Assembly (NCBI GenBank): GCA_021234155.1
Contig: JAJEKV010000001.1
Span: 15,755,491-15,819,490 of the forward strand
Length of the DNA stretch: 64,000 nucleotides
Direction of reading: 5' to 3'
Source: Isoetes taiwanensis
Lineage: Eukaryota; Streptophyta; Lycopodiopsida; Isoetales; Isoetaceae
The position numbers and the translations under genes are program-made. Position 1 is the stretch's first letter, and each line of letters opens with the position of its first letter. Below the pieces are notes generated by a model. The model searched no databases, was not told the origin of the DNA, and saw only the letters and a list, made by a program, of their open reading frames with translations. Below, piece after piece: positions 12,801 through 23,389 of this stretch.

Positions 12801-15800
12801 AGAAGAAAAGCGAGAATGTAATAATGCAAAATATTTAATGTCGAGGGTTGTGCGGTGAGGTTGGAATACTTGTTTACTTGAATACACATCCCTCTCGGCA
12901 CATGTGCTCTATATGCTGCTTCGAAGCACTTTCGAGAGCGGTTAGCTAAAGAACGGAACACTTACATAGAATGTCGATAAATATCTAATTTAGATATATA
13001 ATAACTCAGAGATTCTACGCCAAGTTTTGCATTTGTGTTAGTATATAATGGTGGCATTTGGAAATAACTCAACCTGGCGGTGGAAAAGATTTTTAACAAG
13101 CCCAACAATTTGGATATACAAAAGCTTGGAAGGTTACATTGTTGCAAGATGAAAATATTGCCAAAGAAGAAGCTTGCAAAACAAATCTAAGCAAGGCTGA
13201 GCTAACAAGCCTAAATTGATATGTCATAAGTGGATACCGGCTGCGTGCCATAACAAGAAACATGTAGGGGTGAGCCATTAGAAGCACACTTCAGCATTGC
13301 CATCTGATTCGATGCCTTCAATGACCCGATAATGAACTTTTTAGAATCCCACATCCATTTCTTGTGAATATAGGTGCTTGAGGGTCTTCTTTGCAAAGAC
13401 TAGCACACCGCAGAAATAACCTCGGGCGAGTTACGAATGATGACCAACAATTTCAAGCTGACACCTACAGATTTGTTCGGTGAGTATATAGATAGCAATG
13501 TCAAAGCGAGCTGCTATAGAAAGCCTGAGACCCGCGAAGAAGCGGATCCAAAACTGGCGTGGCGCAAAACAAGCGTCCTTTCCTAGAATGGTGGTTCTAT
13601 ATACGTATAAAGAAATTCGCTGACGATATATTAAGCATCAAGATTAAGTTGAATTTCTGCGTTAAGACTTTAACATAGCGGAACTAGTTAAATCACGTTC
13701 GCTTTAAAGCGAGTTGGGATTGCACGGCGTATTATAGCCAAAAAGAGGTTACTTTATGTCTTAGGTTAAGTTAGTGGTAACTTAATGCTAGCGGTAATTT
13801 CTTCAGCATATATGCCTATTAAGTTAGCCTAACCTAGTGCTAAAGGCAAATTTGCTTCTCAACCGTTAAGTTTTTTCTTTCCAATATTATAATTTTAGCT
13901 CTCAAAGCCACTAATGCTCTGGCAATTTGGATATCTAAGTTGAAGTACCCACAGATGTGGCATATAACTCCCACTAGCTAAGACAACTGGCCATGGTTTT
14001 AGATCTCAAGGGGTGAAGATGTAAGGATTGGCTAGTCTAGGAGATGCAAAATTGTGTGCACTCTTGGCATCCATGAGAATGACAAAAGGCTTAAGTCTTT
14101 CTATGTGCCTCTGATGGATATGATGGTAGTACGACTGCTCAGCACCTCCCTTTTCTATACTTGGCAAAGATGTGGGACTCATATAGGATATAATGGTAAT
14201 GCTTCTTCCTTTAACCCAGAGCGGAAAACTTTAATTACGGCCGGATGGTCAGGTAGCCATAACCGGAGGAGGACGGTGCCTCTATTCCGATACCAGCGAG
14301 AATGCGATTTGTATAAGGGAGGGCTCAGTTTGAGGCCACTGAACATATGGATAGAAGAGGTGGTGGTAGAAACTATAACACAAGGCATTGGCTCGATTAG
14401 AAATACTTGGGTATGCTAACAAAGAGGAGGAGGATTTAGCAGAAGACCAACATCCTACCATAAGAGGAAATGCTAATGTGAACAATATGTTTTAAAACAC
14501 AATTTTGAAGATAACCTTGTTTGAATGAAAATTTCAGGTATGCATGCTTGTTTGAATCATGCTACTTTATGGAAATAATGGATTTTGAGCATAAAATGGA
14601 CCGTCCATCTGGTATGCTTACATAAATCCTATGATAGGTACACATTCATTATGAAAGCTTGAGGTTTGTTGTTGGTATAAGATAATGGAAGGGCAGTCTA
14701 AGCGGTCCATCGTCAATAACAATAATTTGACTCTAAACTTATAATATAAAGCTGATATTATCTGGCGGGAAAACCAAAGCATGTCTTGCCATATGGTTAA
14801 TACCAGCTGCGTCTTAGGATGCAAAATACTACGATTTAAATTGTATGCATCGATTGTAGGCATATGTAAGTAGCAAGTTACCTAGTTCTGGTTGTAAATT
14901 GGAATGCCTAGTTACGGTATGAGAAATGCGAGGCTTCGGCTAATTATATTTCCTATATGGATGTAATATTGGCGGAGGAATGGGTTAACTCTAGCAGTTC
15001 TTTATGCAAGGTACTGCTTGAGAATATTGAATATGCTACGGTCGAGAATACCATAAAAGCGAGGTTTAGTTGGGTATTATTAGGCTATACTATATGGTCC
15101 AAAATTCTTTGCTCAAATGGTAATATAGCAGAGATTAAAAACGAGAGGTTGGACAAAGTCTTTTTAGTGGTTATGTTTCTCTCCTAATATGCTTTTCTTG
15201 AACAGAGCAAAAGGCACATTGGGTAAAAGGCTGAGAAAAGCCAGAATGCCCAATGTACCTTTTTAGCCCTTCTTTATTTACCATTTTTATGCTAATTGTT
15301 ATTGGTTGGTACAGCAGTGCATTGGTATTCTTCTCCCCTTTGTGCTTTTCTTTGTTATAGGAGGTGTTAGCTAAGGCATAGATCATAGAAAGGACATTAA
15401 TTTGGAGCAATTTGACATTTACCACTGAACTTGTTTTTGGAAAAAAAATACCTGTTTTGCAAGTTAATTTGGCCCAGAGTTCTATAAGTTTTCTTCGTTT
15501 CACGTACTATGGTAAAGCAGGTTAAACCTTTTCAATTCATGCTATCGAGAGAGCGAGGAATAGTAATACAGGTATGATATGAAATATCTGAAATATATTT
15601 TGGAATATTCTAGTTATAAAAAATCTGAACATCTTTGCTAACCGGCATAATGGATAGGTGGAAAGAAGGAGCTACTATGCTCATTTTATGCTTGTTATGA
15701 TAATATACAAGTTTGGTGTTGAAATACAAAAGGAAATGGACAGCGGTGTATCTATGTTATGGTAAAGGATCATTCTGAGATCCATTAAAAGAAGTTTAAA

Positions 15801-15840
15801 GGCCCATATATTTGGTTTTTGACCTTTGCCTCTGCTTGAT
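9900..15840. other. long non-coding interval, nothing firmly recognised
   Basis: No intact gene or RNA. A minus-strand frame at 12173-12469 begins near the phrase FGRVALINLLNVVLRGL, which faintly resembles the post-RT thumb region of plant LINEs, but I could not extend it in either direction. GGCGGC runs near 9925-10000 are short. The rest is AT-rich DNA without structure I can name. Confidence 0.4.
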
Positions 15841-15849
15841 GGAAATAGT

Positions 15850-16399
15850 AGGCGATCACGAAACCCCATAAGGAAGGATGTATCATGAACCTACTAGAAA
15901 ACAAGGAAAATACGTGGAAAATCATGAAAATCTGAGGAAGAAATATGCCAAGATCGTAAAGAATGCGATATGAGCAGAGATCAATAATACAATGGCCGAA
16001 GGCTGGCGGGGAATACAAGACGGATGCCTAGAAGGCTCAAGGCTGAGCGTTGAACAGATAGTTCGACAAGAAGGAAGATACTCATATATATCTAAGCCCG
16101 GCGGTCAAGATCGCGCCCTCCAATGGATAAGATCACGCCAAATTATGCATGCATTTAAGTTCTAGAATATTCTAGAACCTCTCGAGAGTAATCCACCATA
16201 TGAGGAAAGTGAAGGAATATCTGCTTCAACAAGCCGTGATAGCGCGCCCGCTTGAGATTGCATGACTGCATAGTGGAAGGTTGCTGAGTTCAAACCACTA
16301 TCTTGTGCAACTACCCTTTTGCATCGTGTGACGACCATCTTTTTGTACATCACAATTATAATGATGCATTATGATCTGAATATCCGTATAGTCGTCACA
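15850..16399 (-). repeat. 3' LTR of the chromovirus
   Basis: On the minus strand the LTR opens with TGTGACGACTATACGG at 16399 and contains CTTATCCATTGG, GATATATATGAG (TATA-like) and CTTCCTTCTTGTCGAAC. The same phrases occur in direct orientation at 20880-21230 and inverted at 20337-20865. The end near 15850 is estimated from where similarity to the inverted copy fades. A small tRNA-like block (about 16230-16330) lies inside. Confidence 0.75.
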
Positions 16400-16439
16400 C
16401 CAAAATACACTCCCTACGGCGGTGACCTTGAGTCACCGA

Positions 16440-19400
16440 AATTTTGGGGCGGAGTACTCAAACTTGAAGCGAGGAGGATAGCGTTGAGGTGAAACTTCCT
16501 TAATTTTAGCCGGCGCGTGAGCCGGATTCTCGGCCCGGGCTCAGGTTCTATCACTTGGCGAGTAACCTTCCCAATCAACAAAAGTAATACAATGCATTAA
16601 GCGGAGGAGAAACTTGGAGTCGAGTCTCTGAACCTGAACTCCTCATGATCATCAATCTTGGTGGTGGTGGAGGTGGAAGTACTCGATCCAGGAAATGGAT
16701 TAAGCCATATAGGGTTCTAACAAAGACACATGGAACCTTTGGGTGAAGCCCGAACTGATGGCGGAAGTTCAGATGGCAACATCACCAACTTCGGTCCAAT
16801 GATCCGTGGGGTCCTAAAGCGATAGTCGAGCTTGTTACAAGGTGGCGGAGCGATGCTTGGGCACAGGAAGATAGTCTTGAAGATCATCTGAGCATCGCAG
16901 CGGAGCTTCTCGAGCACATCCTCGGCAGGATTGGCCCGAATCATATCCGGAAGCAATCCAAAGACCACGAGGGATGCATGCGAAATTAAATAAGAGCGAA
17001 TTCGGCACAGTATTGGGCATGGGCAGAATTATTATAAGCAAATTCTGCCAATGGTAGTAATCAACCCGATCATCCTGTGATAATTGATGGAAGCGCTCAT
17101 AAATCGCACTCAAAGAGGTTTGATTAGTCTTTCCACTGTCCATTGGTCTGCAGGTGATGTCGGAAGAAGGCCGAGCGTTCCACATGCAAGAGTTGCAATA
17201 GGCGCTTCCAAAGCGGCAACAAATTGAGGAGCGCGGTCACTAACAATGTTATACGGTAAGCCATGGAGTGAACCACCTCTCAAAGCAAGAGAAGCTGGCT
17301 TTGTGGCTTCACTAGAGATAGAAGTCTTTGCAAGGAATGAAATGTGCCATCTTGGAAAAAGGTCAACAACAGCAAGGATGGCGTCATGGCCGCAGGAGGA
17401 TGGAAGCTTGACAATAAAATCCTTGAAATACTCTTCAGGGGTAGGCGGAACTAGTAAAGAAATTTGAGAGAAAGCGGGGCTGTGAGGAAGATGCCTTGGA
17501 ACAGCAACCGACGGCCGGATATCCGCAGGATCGAATAAAGCGATAGAACAGCGAAGTCTGGCCGCAATACTCTCGACTAATAAGTTCAAGAGTCTTGGCT
17601 ATTCCAAGTGTCGGCCATAGGTGAATCATAGCAAGCACGAAGAACACAGAAGCCTAGAAGCACCATCGGCACATATAGAAGCTACATCATGGGCGAAGTC
17701 CGTGCAGGAACCTCAAAGCGATCGTAGTCACGATCCCATCTGGCGAAGATGATCACGGCGCCAGTATTGGTACATCTCTTGAGCCAATGGATGGGAGGCG
17801 AGATGCTCGAGCAGAATCCAGCAAAGGCACGTATCATGAGCCTCTCGAACAAAGTAGAGAGCCATAAACTGGAACCGATCGAATTTCATCTTTGTGATTC
17901 TTGATCCTTATCACGGGATCACCTAGTTTGGGCTCAAGGTAAGGCGTCGAGACAAGGCATCGAGGCTTCCTTGGAGAGGGATCGGGGCCGGTGCCGATCA
18001 CGAAATCGAAATCCGGGATAATACTTGAGTATACCGGGCTTTGTGACGGTTGAGCACTTTCGAAGCGGTGAAATATTCGAGATTCGGTGTCTTTGTGTAG
18101 GCTGTGACTTTATAAGGAGATCCCCTCCGGAAGCGTCTCCACTCCTCAAAAGAATCCACTATAGCCAACAACTCGCGCTTAATAAAAGCAAATGGGATAG
18201 TTGATTTGGTAACTGAAACTGCATTAATTGATGAAGCGGTGGAAGCAATTCATGAGTCATCCCCTCTGTGTGAGGATTACACCAAGCGCCAAATGAAGCA
18301 TCGCCGACATATGGGCGCCAAAGGATCGCGTATGAGCAGAATTGGCGCCATGAACGGCGCGCCCGGGTAACAAAGCGATTCGCTTCCCGCGGTCCATTCA
18401 GATGTACGTCCTTGGCCGTGGCGTGTCAAGGAAGAGCAATCTCCGGGGTAATCGGGATGAAAGCGCCCAGTGAAATTTAGCAAACCCCGAGAACACTAAA
18501 CATCTGAATGGATGAAGGTGTTTGCCCTCCCGGAAACGGTGTTAACCTTTTTAGGGGTCATAGAGACTCATGTGGAGTGATCGATAGCCAAGGAATTCCA
18601 CATTATCCTGCTTTCAGTGAAACTTGCTTCTCAAGTTTGGCATAACCCATGCTCAGAAGCCACGAAGGACATCCGAACATACCTGCCTCTCATGTTAAAT
18701 TTGAAATCTTAAGGGCATTGGTAAGTCAAGCGGCATAAGCTGTGTACTTTCGAAGTAGCCTGCCCAGTGCAGCTGAATTTCCACTCATCACCCTCGGGAT
18801 CGAATAAGATTATAGGCGCAGAAGATCAATTTTACGTGGAAATAATGCAGCACCTTGAAGTCGGCTCCAGCAACTGCGGGATTGTAGAGGAAGCGGATCT
18901 GGGTCGGCCGCGCCAATTTTATTGAGGCCGATAATCATGACGAGCCTTGGCCGAACCATCCCTTCTTTTTGACAAAGAAGATAGGCGCTCCAGCAGAGAG
19001 GCCCGGGAAATGTCGGGCCGAAGCCCGATGGCTAGATTCTCTTCAATACAATCCCGCCAAAACCTTCAACTCGGCGGAGAGATAGACCATATATGGACCA
19101 TATGGCGGCGCCGTCCCGGCTGCAAATCAATGGGACAATCATATGGGCCGATGCTGCAGGAGTTCGCGGCCTTGGCTTTGTCAAACACATCAGAGAAAAT
19201 CGCCATATTTATCTGCGGAGCATTGGAGGCGGCCGATGGTGTCGAGCTAGCGGCTGGTGAACTTTGGATTGCAAAATCACCCGAACTTAGATCTTGCCTT
19301 CTAGTTGCTCGAACTTCGCGAAGAGAAATCTTGAGAATCTGGCGAGGGCATGAAGAAGCCTCTACAAAAAGCAGGGCGGGAACATGGCTTGAGGAGCAGG

Positions 19401-20230
19401 GAGCGTGGCGGGGAGCAGATTGGAACATGGTGGAGCATGGTTGGATCAAGAGGCTGGAGCAAGCTGGGCGAGCGAGGCAGGAGCTGGGCAGAAAGCTGGG
19501 TGGTGCAGGACATCATCAAGAATATGATCAGTCTGGGGCATGAGCTGGAGGCGAGAGGCAAGAGGATCGAGGAGCATGGAGCAGCAGGGGCGGAGTTATG
19601 GGCCCACGATCACTTGCGGATCGAAATTAGATGTTGGTGTAGAGACGTCTGTGATGAGAAGGCTGGAACAGAGGCTGGAACCCGACCAAATCAAATGATC
19701 AGTACACCCGATCAATGTTGTGGGTTATGTAGCTCAAGCCGGAAGGCGGACCAAGACTATTGAAACATGAGGGCTAGCAATGAGATTGAAAATACAAGCT
19801 CCCTCACGAACAAAACACGAAGAAGTGTGCGTGGCTGCACCCGAGAGATCTCAGATCCATCAATCGCCCGACGAGCGGGATGCTCAACCTTGCTTCTAGG
19901 GATGATGCGTGCTTACGAGAGCTGAGAATGCACTATCCATAAAACAAGCATTTGCACCACAATCAAGTTAAGCCAACCCTTACCGTTCTCCAACCGATTT
20001 CAATGATATAGGACAGAAGAATGCCTTGCTGACCTTATGCGATGGAATAAACATGTCAGGAAATGTGGAAGGAGTGCGAGAGAAAAGCGGCCAAAGCAGG
20101 CGAGAGAGACTCCCCTACTACTGAACCGGCCCACGAAGTTTTTCGACTGATTTAGGCACTTCACGGGCATCCTGGCGATATGGCCAGCTCCTCCTGATAG
20201 AAATAAAGATTAGCCTCTCTCGGCAGCTTC
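16440..20230 (-). pseudogene. gag-pol remnant with chromodomain
   Basis: Domains run from high to low coordinates. A CCHC-like knuckle at 20170-20230 reads GGAGHIAR in one frame. A protease loop with LIDCGANACFMDS lies at about 19915-19970. The RT N-terminus reads DCPIDLQPG at about 19130 and EENLAIG at about 19045; further RT pieces include AYNLIR and GDEWK at about 18785-18815. RNase H debris follows at about 18300-17940. Integrase is clearest: KTLELISR at about 17595, HDAILAVVDLF at about 17400, NIVSDRAPQF at about 17240. The chromodomain reads DWEGYSPSDRT at about 16540-16580, preceded by an ELPPSVR phrase at about 16760. Each block sits in a different frame, so there are dozens of lesions. 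The RT catalytic YxDD box is not recognisable. Encoded activities would be retrotransposition with chromatin-directed integration; none can be made now. Confidence 0.85.
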
Positions 20231-20336
20231 TCGGCGGATAAAGTCCTCGAACTGCCCGATCAATGCATAGGCACCGGGTCTAGATCGCTGGAATTCTACC
20301 ACAAATGAGGCCGGGGAAAGGCGTGGCAATTGGAAA

Positions 20337-20865
20337 GACACGACTCGTCTCTCTTGCCATATATGGATATTACGTATCATACGATCATTATACTCGTATG
20401 TACAAAAGATGGTGCGTCACCACGGATGCAAAGGTAGTTGCACAAGGCGGGGTTTGAACTTCGCAACCTTCCAATTGCGAGTTATACACCACTTGCCAAG
20501 TCTTCTAATGCTATTGAAGACATTCCTTCCGTCTTCCTCATATGTGGGACTATCTACGAGGAAAGTTCTCAGAATATTCTAAGAACTTAAATATCTTGGA
20601 AACACTTGGCGTGATCTTATCCATTGGGTAAGCAATCTTGGCCCAGGTAAACTAGATATATAAGGAGGCACTTCCTTCTTGTCGAACCATTCGAGTTCAA
20701 GCGCCCGGAGTCTTGAGCCTTCTAGCCATACGTCTTGTATTCCTGCGCGCCGGGCTGTGTATTATTGATTCTGTTCATATATCAGATTCTTTGCGATCTT
20801 GGCATATTTCTTCGTATTTCTTGCGTATTTTCCACGTATTTTCCTTGTTTTAGAGTGAGTTCATG
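20337..20865 (+). repeat. inverted LTR copy inside the 5' end of the chromovirus
   Basis: Read on the plus strand this segment has the same order of LTR phrases that the 3' LTR has on the minus strand: GGTAGTTGCACAAG, CGTGATCTTATCCATTGG, GATATATAAGGAGG (TATA), CTTCTTGTCGAACCATTC, CGTCTTGTATTCC, TTGGCATATTTCTTC, CCACGTATTTTCCTTGTTTT. It is therefore inverted relative to both element LTRs. It stops at TTCATG (about 20863), where it abuts the truncated direct LTR. A separate insertion, or an aberrant self-integration product, could explain it. Confidence 0.8.
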
Positions 20866-21230
20866 GCGGTTTGAACGGAATGGATTCGACAAGAAGAGTA
20901 CCTCCCTTATATATCTAAAGCCCGGCCGGTGAAATCAGCGCCACTCAATGTGGATAAGATCCATGGGGTATTGGCGCATGCATTAGGATTCATAGAATAT
21001 TCTAGAACACTCTGAGAGAATAGTCCACATATGAGGAAGGCGTGAAGGAATAATAACAGCAAGTATTGAGTGGCGCCTTAGCAGGGTGTATAACTCGCAG
21101 CTGGAGGATTCGCGAGAGTTCAAACTTCTATCTTGTGCAACTACCCTTTTGCATCATTATTGTGACCATCTCTTTTGTATGCAGTATAATGATGGTATGA
21201 TCACAGAATATCCATTATAATTAAGTCACA
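20866..21230 (-). repeat. truncated 5' LTR of the chromovirus
   Basis: On the minus strand it opens TGTGACTTAATTATAATGG at 21230 and matches the 3' LTR through the TATA-like GATATATAAGGGAGG and CTTCTTGTCGAA, then breaks off at the head-on junction with the inverted copy. The last 200 bp or so of a full LTR (R/U5 side) are absent, together with any primer-binding site. Confidence 0.75.
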
Positions 21231-22190
21231 CCATCTGATATGATTTGGACAACTCATACCCTAGTGAATTAATGAGCAGCCCTTAATAGGGTTGAAGTCG
21301 GAATGGTTGTCGTCACACTCCTCGGTGTTGGAGTCCTTGGTGAGTTGGTCGCCCCAATTCCCGGTTGCAAGCCTTCCAAGGCCTTGAGGGGAGGATAGTG
21401 TAATGATTAACTATATCAGATGCAGGCATGTGATTTGGTTTCGTCCAAATCGCCGTGGCCTTCCGGTTAGGCTGCGGCTACCACTCCGGAGAGGTAGTGG
21501 AGTTGGAGTCCCATCAGTCCATAAATGTGATAGTAGCGGGAAAAGAAATCGATCTCCCAATAATGATTTAGTTTGTAACACGAAGGATAATACAATTGCC
21601 TTAATAGCCCGGCTATGCATGGAGTGGATTTTAGGTAGCGGGAAGAATAATGCTTCTGCGTGTATAACAAGAATACATGGTCTTTAAAAGACAAAAACGT
21701 CCCTTATAAAGGAAAGTAGAAAATCACAGTTAAAAGGTCTTGACAAACCATTAAAGTAAAGGACCACAGGTAATAAGATATTATGGCATATCTGAGGAAA
21801 TGTTAAAAGGAAGAAAAAAACATATGGCAAACATGCAATATGATCTGGTACATACAGACTATAGTCTCTTTGGACCATTGGACTTGTTCATTAGGTTATA
21901 AAGTTTAAGATCATTTTTGTGGTATAAATAGGATAAAAGTTATGATGCCGACCATTGTTTGATGCCCCATCTTTGAGTAAGCTCGATTAAATGTATGGAA
22001 TGATAAGACTCTTGAGGATTGGTCGATGTAGCTAGAGCATTAATATGGATTGTTATGCAGATACATTTTGGCTTGAGGTTTTCCTTTTTTGGTTGCTTCT
22101 ACAAAGCCAAGCTTTCCTAGAAGCTTGACCGGAAAGCCGTTGGTTATTTGGTTTCTCTTTAGATTTCTGCGGGGAAGAAGAAAGTGCACC
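21231..22190. other. intergenic DNA, nothing recognised
   Basis: Short frames only; no conserved motif on either strand. Confidence 0.4.
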
Positions 22191-22195
22191 TGAAA

Positions 22196-22333
22196 AGGAC
22201 TTGAAGTTATTTACAAATTTTTGTCTTTCGGGTTAGGTGGTCTAAGCGGGGGAGAGAAGATGTTGATTAGTGTGCCCACAGGTTTTGATGAGGCCTTAAG
22301 CCAGGAGGTTCGAATCCTCCAAGTCCTGTTTTT
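22196..22333 (+). ncRNA. tRNA-like Pol III unit (SINE or tRNA pseudogene)
   Basis: A perfect A box TGGTCTAAGCG (22238-22248) and a perfect B box GGTTCGAATCC (22307-22317) are 58 bp apart. The B box lies in an ideal T arm: GGAGG, a 7-nt loop TTCGAAT, CCTCC. It is followed by AAGTCCT (22321-22327) and a TTTTT Pol III terminator at 22329-22333. AAGTCCT is perfectly complementary to AGGACTT at 22196-22202, but that partner lies 35 bp too far from the A box; the seven bases next to the A box do not pair. No anticodon arm is convincing. It may be a rearranged type II tRNA or the head of a SINE. Confidence 0.45.
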
Positions 22334-22836
22334 GTGTGAGAAACATGTGAAAAGAGTAGTTTGATGGCATGCTTTGAAGCACATGTCATATGCTTCAAAC
22401 CTTTGGATTGTAAATATCTTGTGAGAATACTGTGATACATGTTTCCGACCATTGCTTTTATTAATTTCATGTGCACTATTGAAACTTTCGTGTGGTTCAT
22501 GTAGAAAAAGTTCGTGGCCCTTGATTTGGGAATATTCCACAGATCAATAGTCTAGAAAAAAAGATGAACACAAACCCATAAAGATGAACTTCCAAAATAG
22601 CGATTACGATGGAACATTATATGAGAAATACCGCTAGTAAAAAAAAGTCTAATTCGATTACATCACAAGGTGAGACGTGACATTAATAAACGTGCATGTA
22701 ATTTGACAGGTAGCCAACCTTGACTCAACGAATGGGTAAGACATTCCTAAATTTGCATGAAGCTTCAAGGAAGGGAAAAAACATTGCATGAGCCCAATAG
22801 ATTGGGAACTATTTAAAGAGGCCAGAAGCCAGTACC
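22334..22836. other. upstream region of the SAUR gene
   Basis: Non-coding and AT-rich. I did not find a canonical TGTCTC/GAGACA auxin-response element; GAGACGTGAC at about 22672 only resembles one on paper and lacks the TGTC core. Confidence 0.35.
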
Positions 22837-22845
22837 TCTATATAG
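22837..22845 (+). promoter_or_regulatory. TATA box of the SAUR gene
   Basis: TCTATATAG sits about 200 bp before the SAUR start codon, in CCTCTATATAGACAG. This would place the transcription start near 22870 and give a leader of about 170 nt. Confidence 0.5.
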
Positions 22846-23039
22846 ACAGTTTGATAATTTGCCGTTGTACTTATGGCATGATGCTCCACCCGATTTTGGG
22901 TATAAGCCAATAAGTAGTGGCAGGATTTTGTAGAGAAACCCCAAATCTTCTGCCAGTTTTTTTTTGCGGGCCGAAAACTCGAACGGGGACGGATTTTAAT
23001 CAGAAACTAAGGAGCCTAAGTCTAACCCACTGTTTTTCG

Positions 23040-23378
23040 ATGCCTGGGCAAAAGACCAGAAATGCAAGCACGTACAAATGTATGAGACGCCAAAGACACA
23101 AGCAGCAGAGTTTAGCGCCCAAAGGGTTTGTGCCAATCTATGTGGGCACCCAAGAAAGGAAATATTTGGTGCCTGTTTCTTACTTTAACCATCCGCTCAT
23201 GGGCATTCTGCTGCGCTTATCTGCGCAAGAATTTGATTTCGCATACCAAGGTCCCCTCCAAATTCCGTGCTCCGTCTGCTTATTTGATCAGATCCTCCGT
23301 GCTATCACAGAAAACCCTTCCAGTGCTTGTCAACAGAGCAAGCTCTTTGAATTATTAGCCTCACAACAAATATCTTAG
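23040..23378 (+). CDS. SAUR-family auxin-responsive protein
   Basis: A 112-residue intronless frame from the ATG at 23040. The open frame continues upstream to 22917 without another ATG, so 23040 is the first possible start. Residues 26-36 read APKGFVPIYVG, then YLVPVSYFNHP (42-52), a leucine-rich stretch, EFDF (64-67) and IPCSVCLFDQIL (75-86). This order, P-K-G-hydrophobic-YVG, VPVSYxNHP, EF-F, IPC, is the SAUR domain. An N-terminal basic stretch (MRRQRHKQQ) and a short variable tail complete a usual SAUR layout and length. Known SAURs act at the plasma membrane or nucleus on PP2C.D phosphatases to promote acid growth; the role here is inferred. No frameshift or stop is present, in contrast with everything around it. 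A TATA box lies about 200 bp upstream. Confidence 0.88.
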   Translation: MPGQKTRNASTYKCMRRQRHKQQSLAPKGFVPIYVGTQERKYLVPVSYFNHPLMGILLRLSAQEFDFAYQGPLQIPCSVCLFDQILRAITENPSSACQQSKLFELLASQQIS

Positions 23379-23389
23379 AATTTGAGAAT

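Larger units (their letters stand above)
15850..21230 (-). mobile_element. Ty3/gypsy chromovirus, inactive, minus strand
   Basis: Reading on the minus strand from 21230: a partial 5' LTR, an inverted LTR copy, a gag remnant with a zinc knuckle, protease, reverse transcriptase, RNase H, integrase, chromodomain and a 3' LTR. The order PR-RT-RH-INT-chromodomain defines a chromovirus. All domains carry many small indels and stops, so it cannot be mobile. The N-terminal two thirds of gag is missing: only about 100 bp separate the knuckle from the LTR-derived DNA. I could not fix the left LTR end or a target-site duplication. Motif details in the gag-pol entry suggest a fungal/animal-like chromovirus type. 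Confidence 0.85.

Noticed and set aside
14054-14419. 121-codon plus-strand frame
   Set aside because: No recognised motif, and minus-strand frames of similar quality overlap it.
16418-16438. Hairpin CGGTGAC-CTTGA-GTCACCG as a terminator
   Set aside because: It lies in the eroded 3' part of the chromovirus, has no T run, and such terminators are not expected in plant nuclear DNA.
18947-19763. Plus-strand frames of 198 and 137 codons
   Set aside because: They are antisense to the GC-richer gag-pol part of the minus-strand chromovirus.
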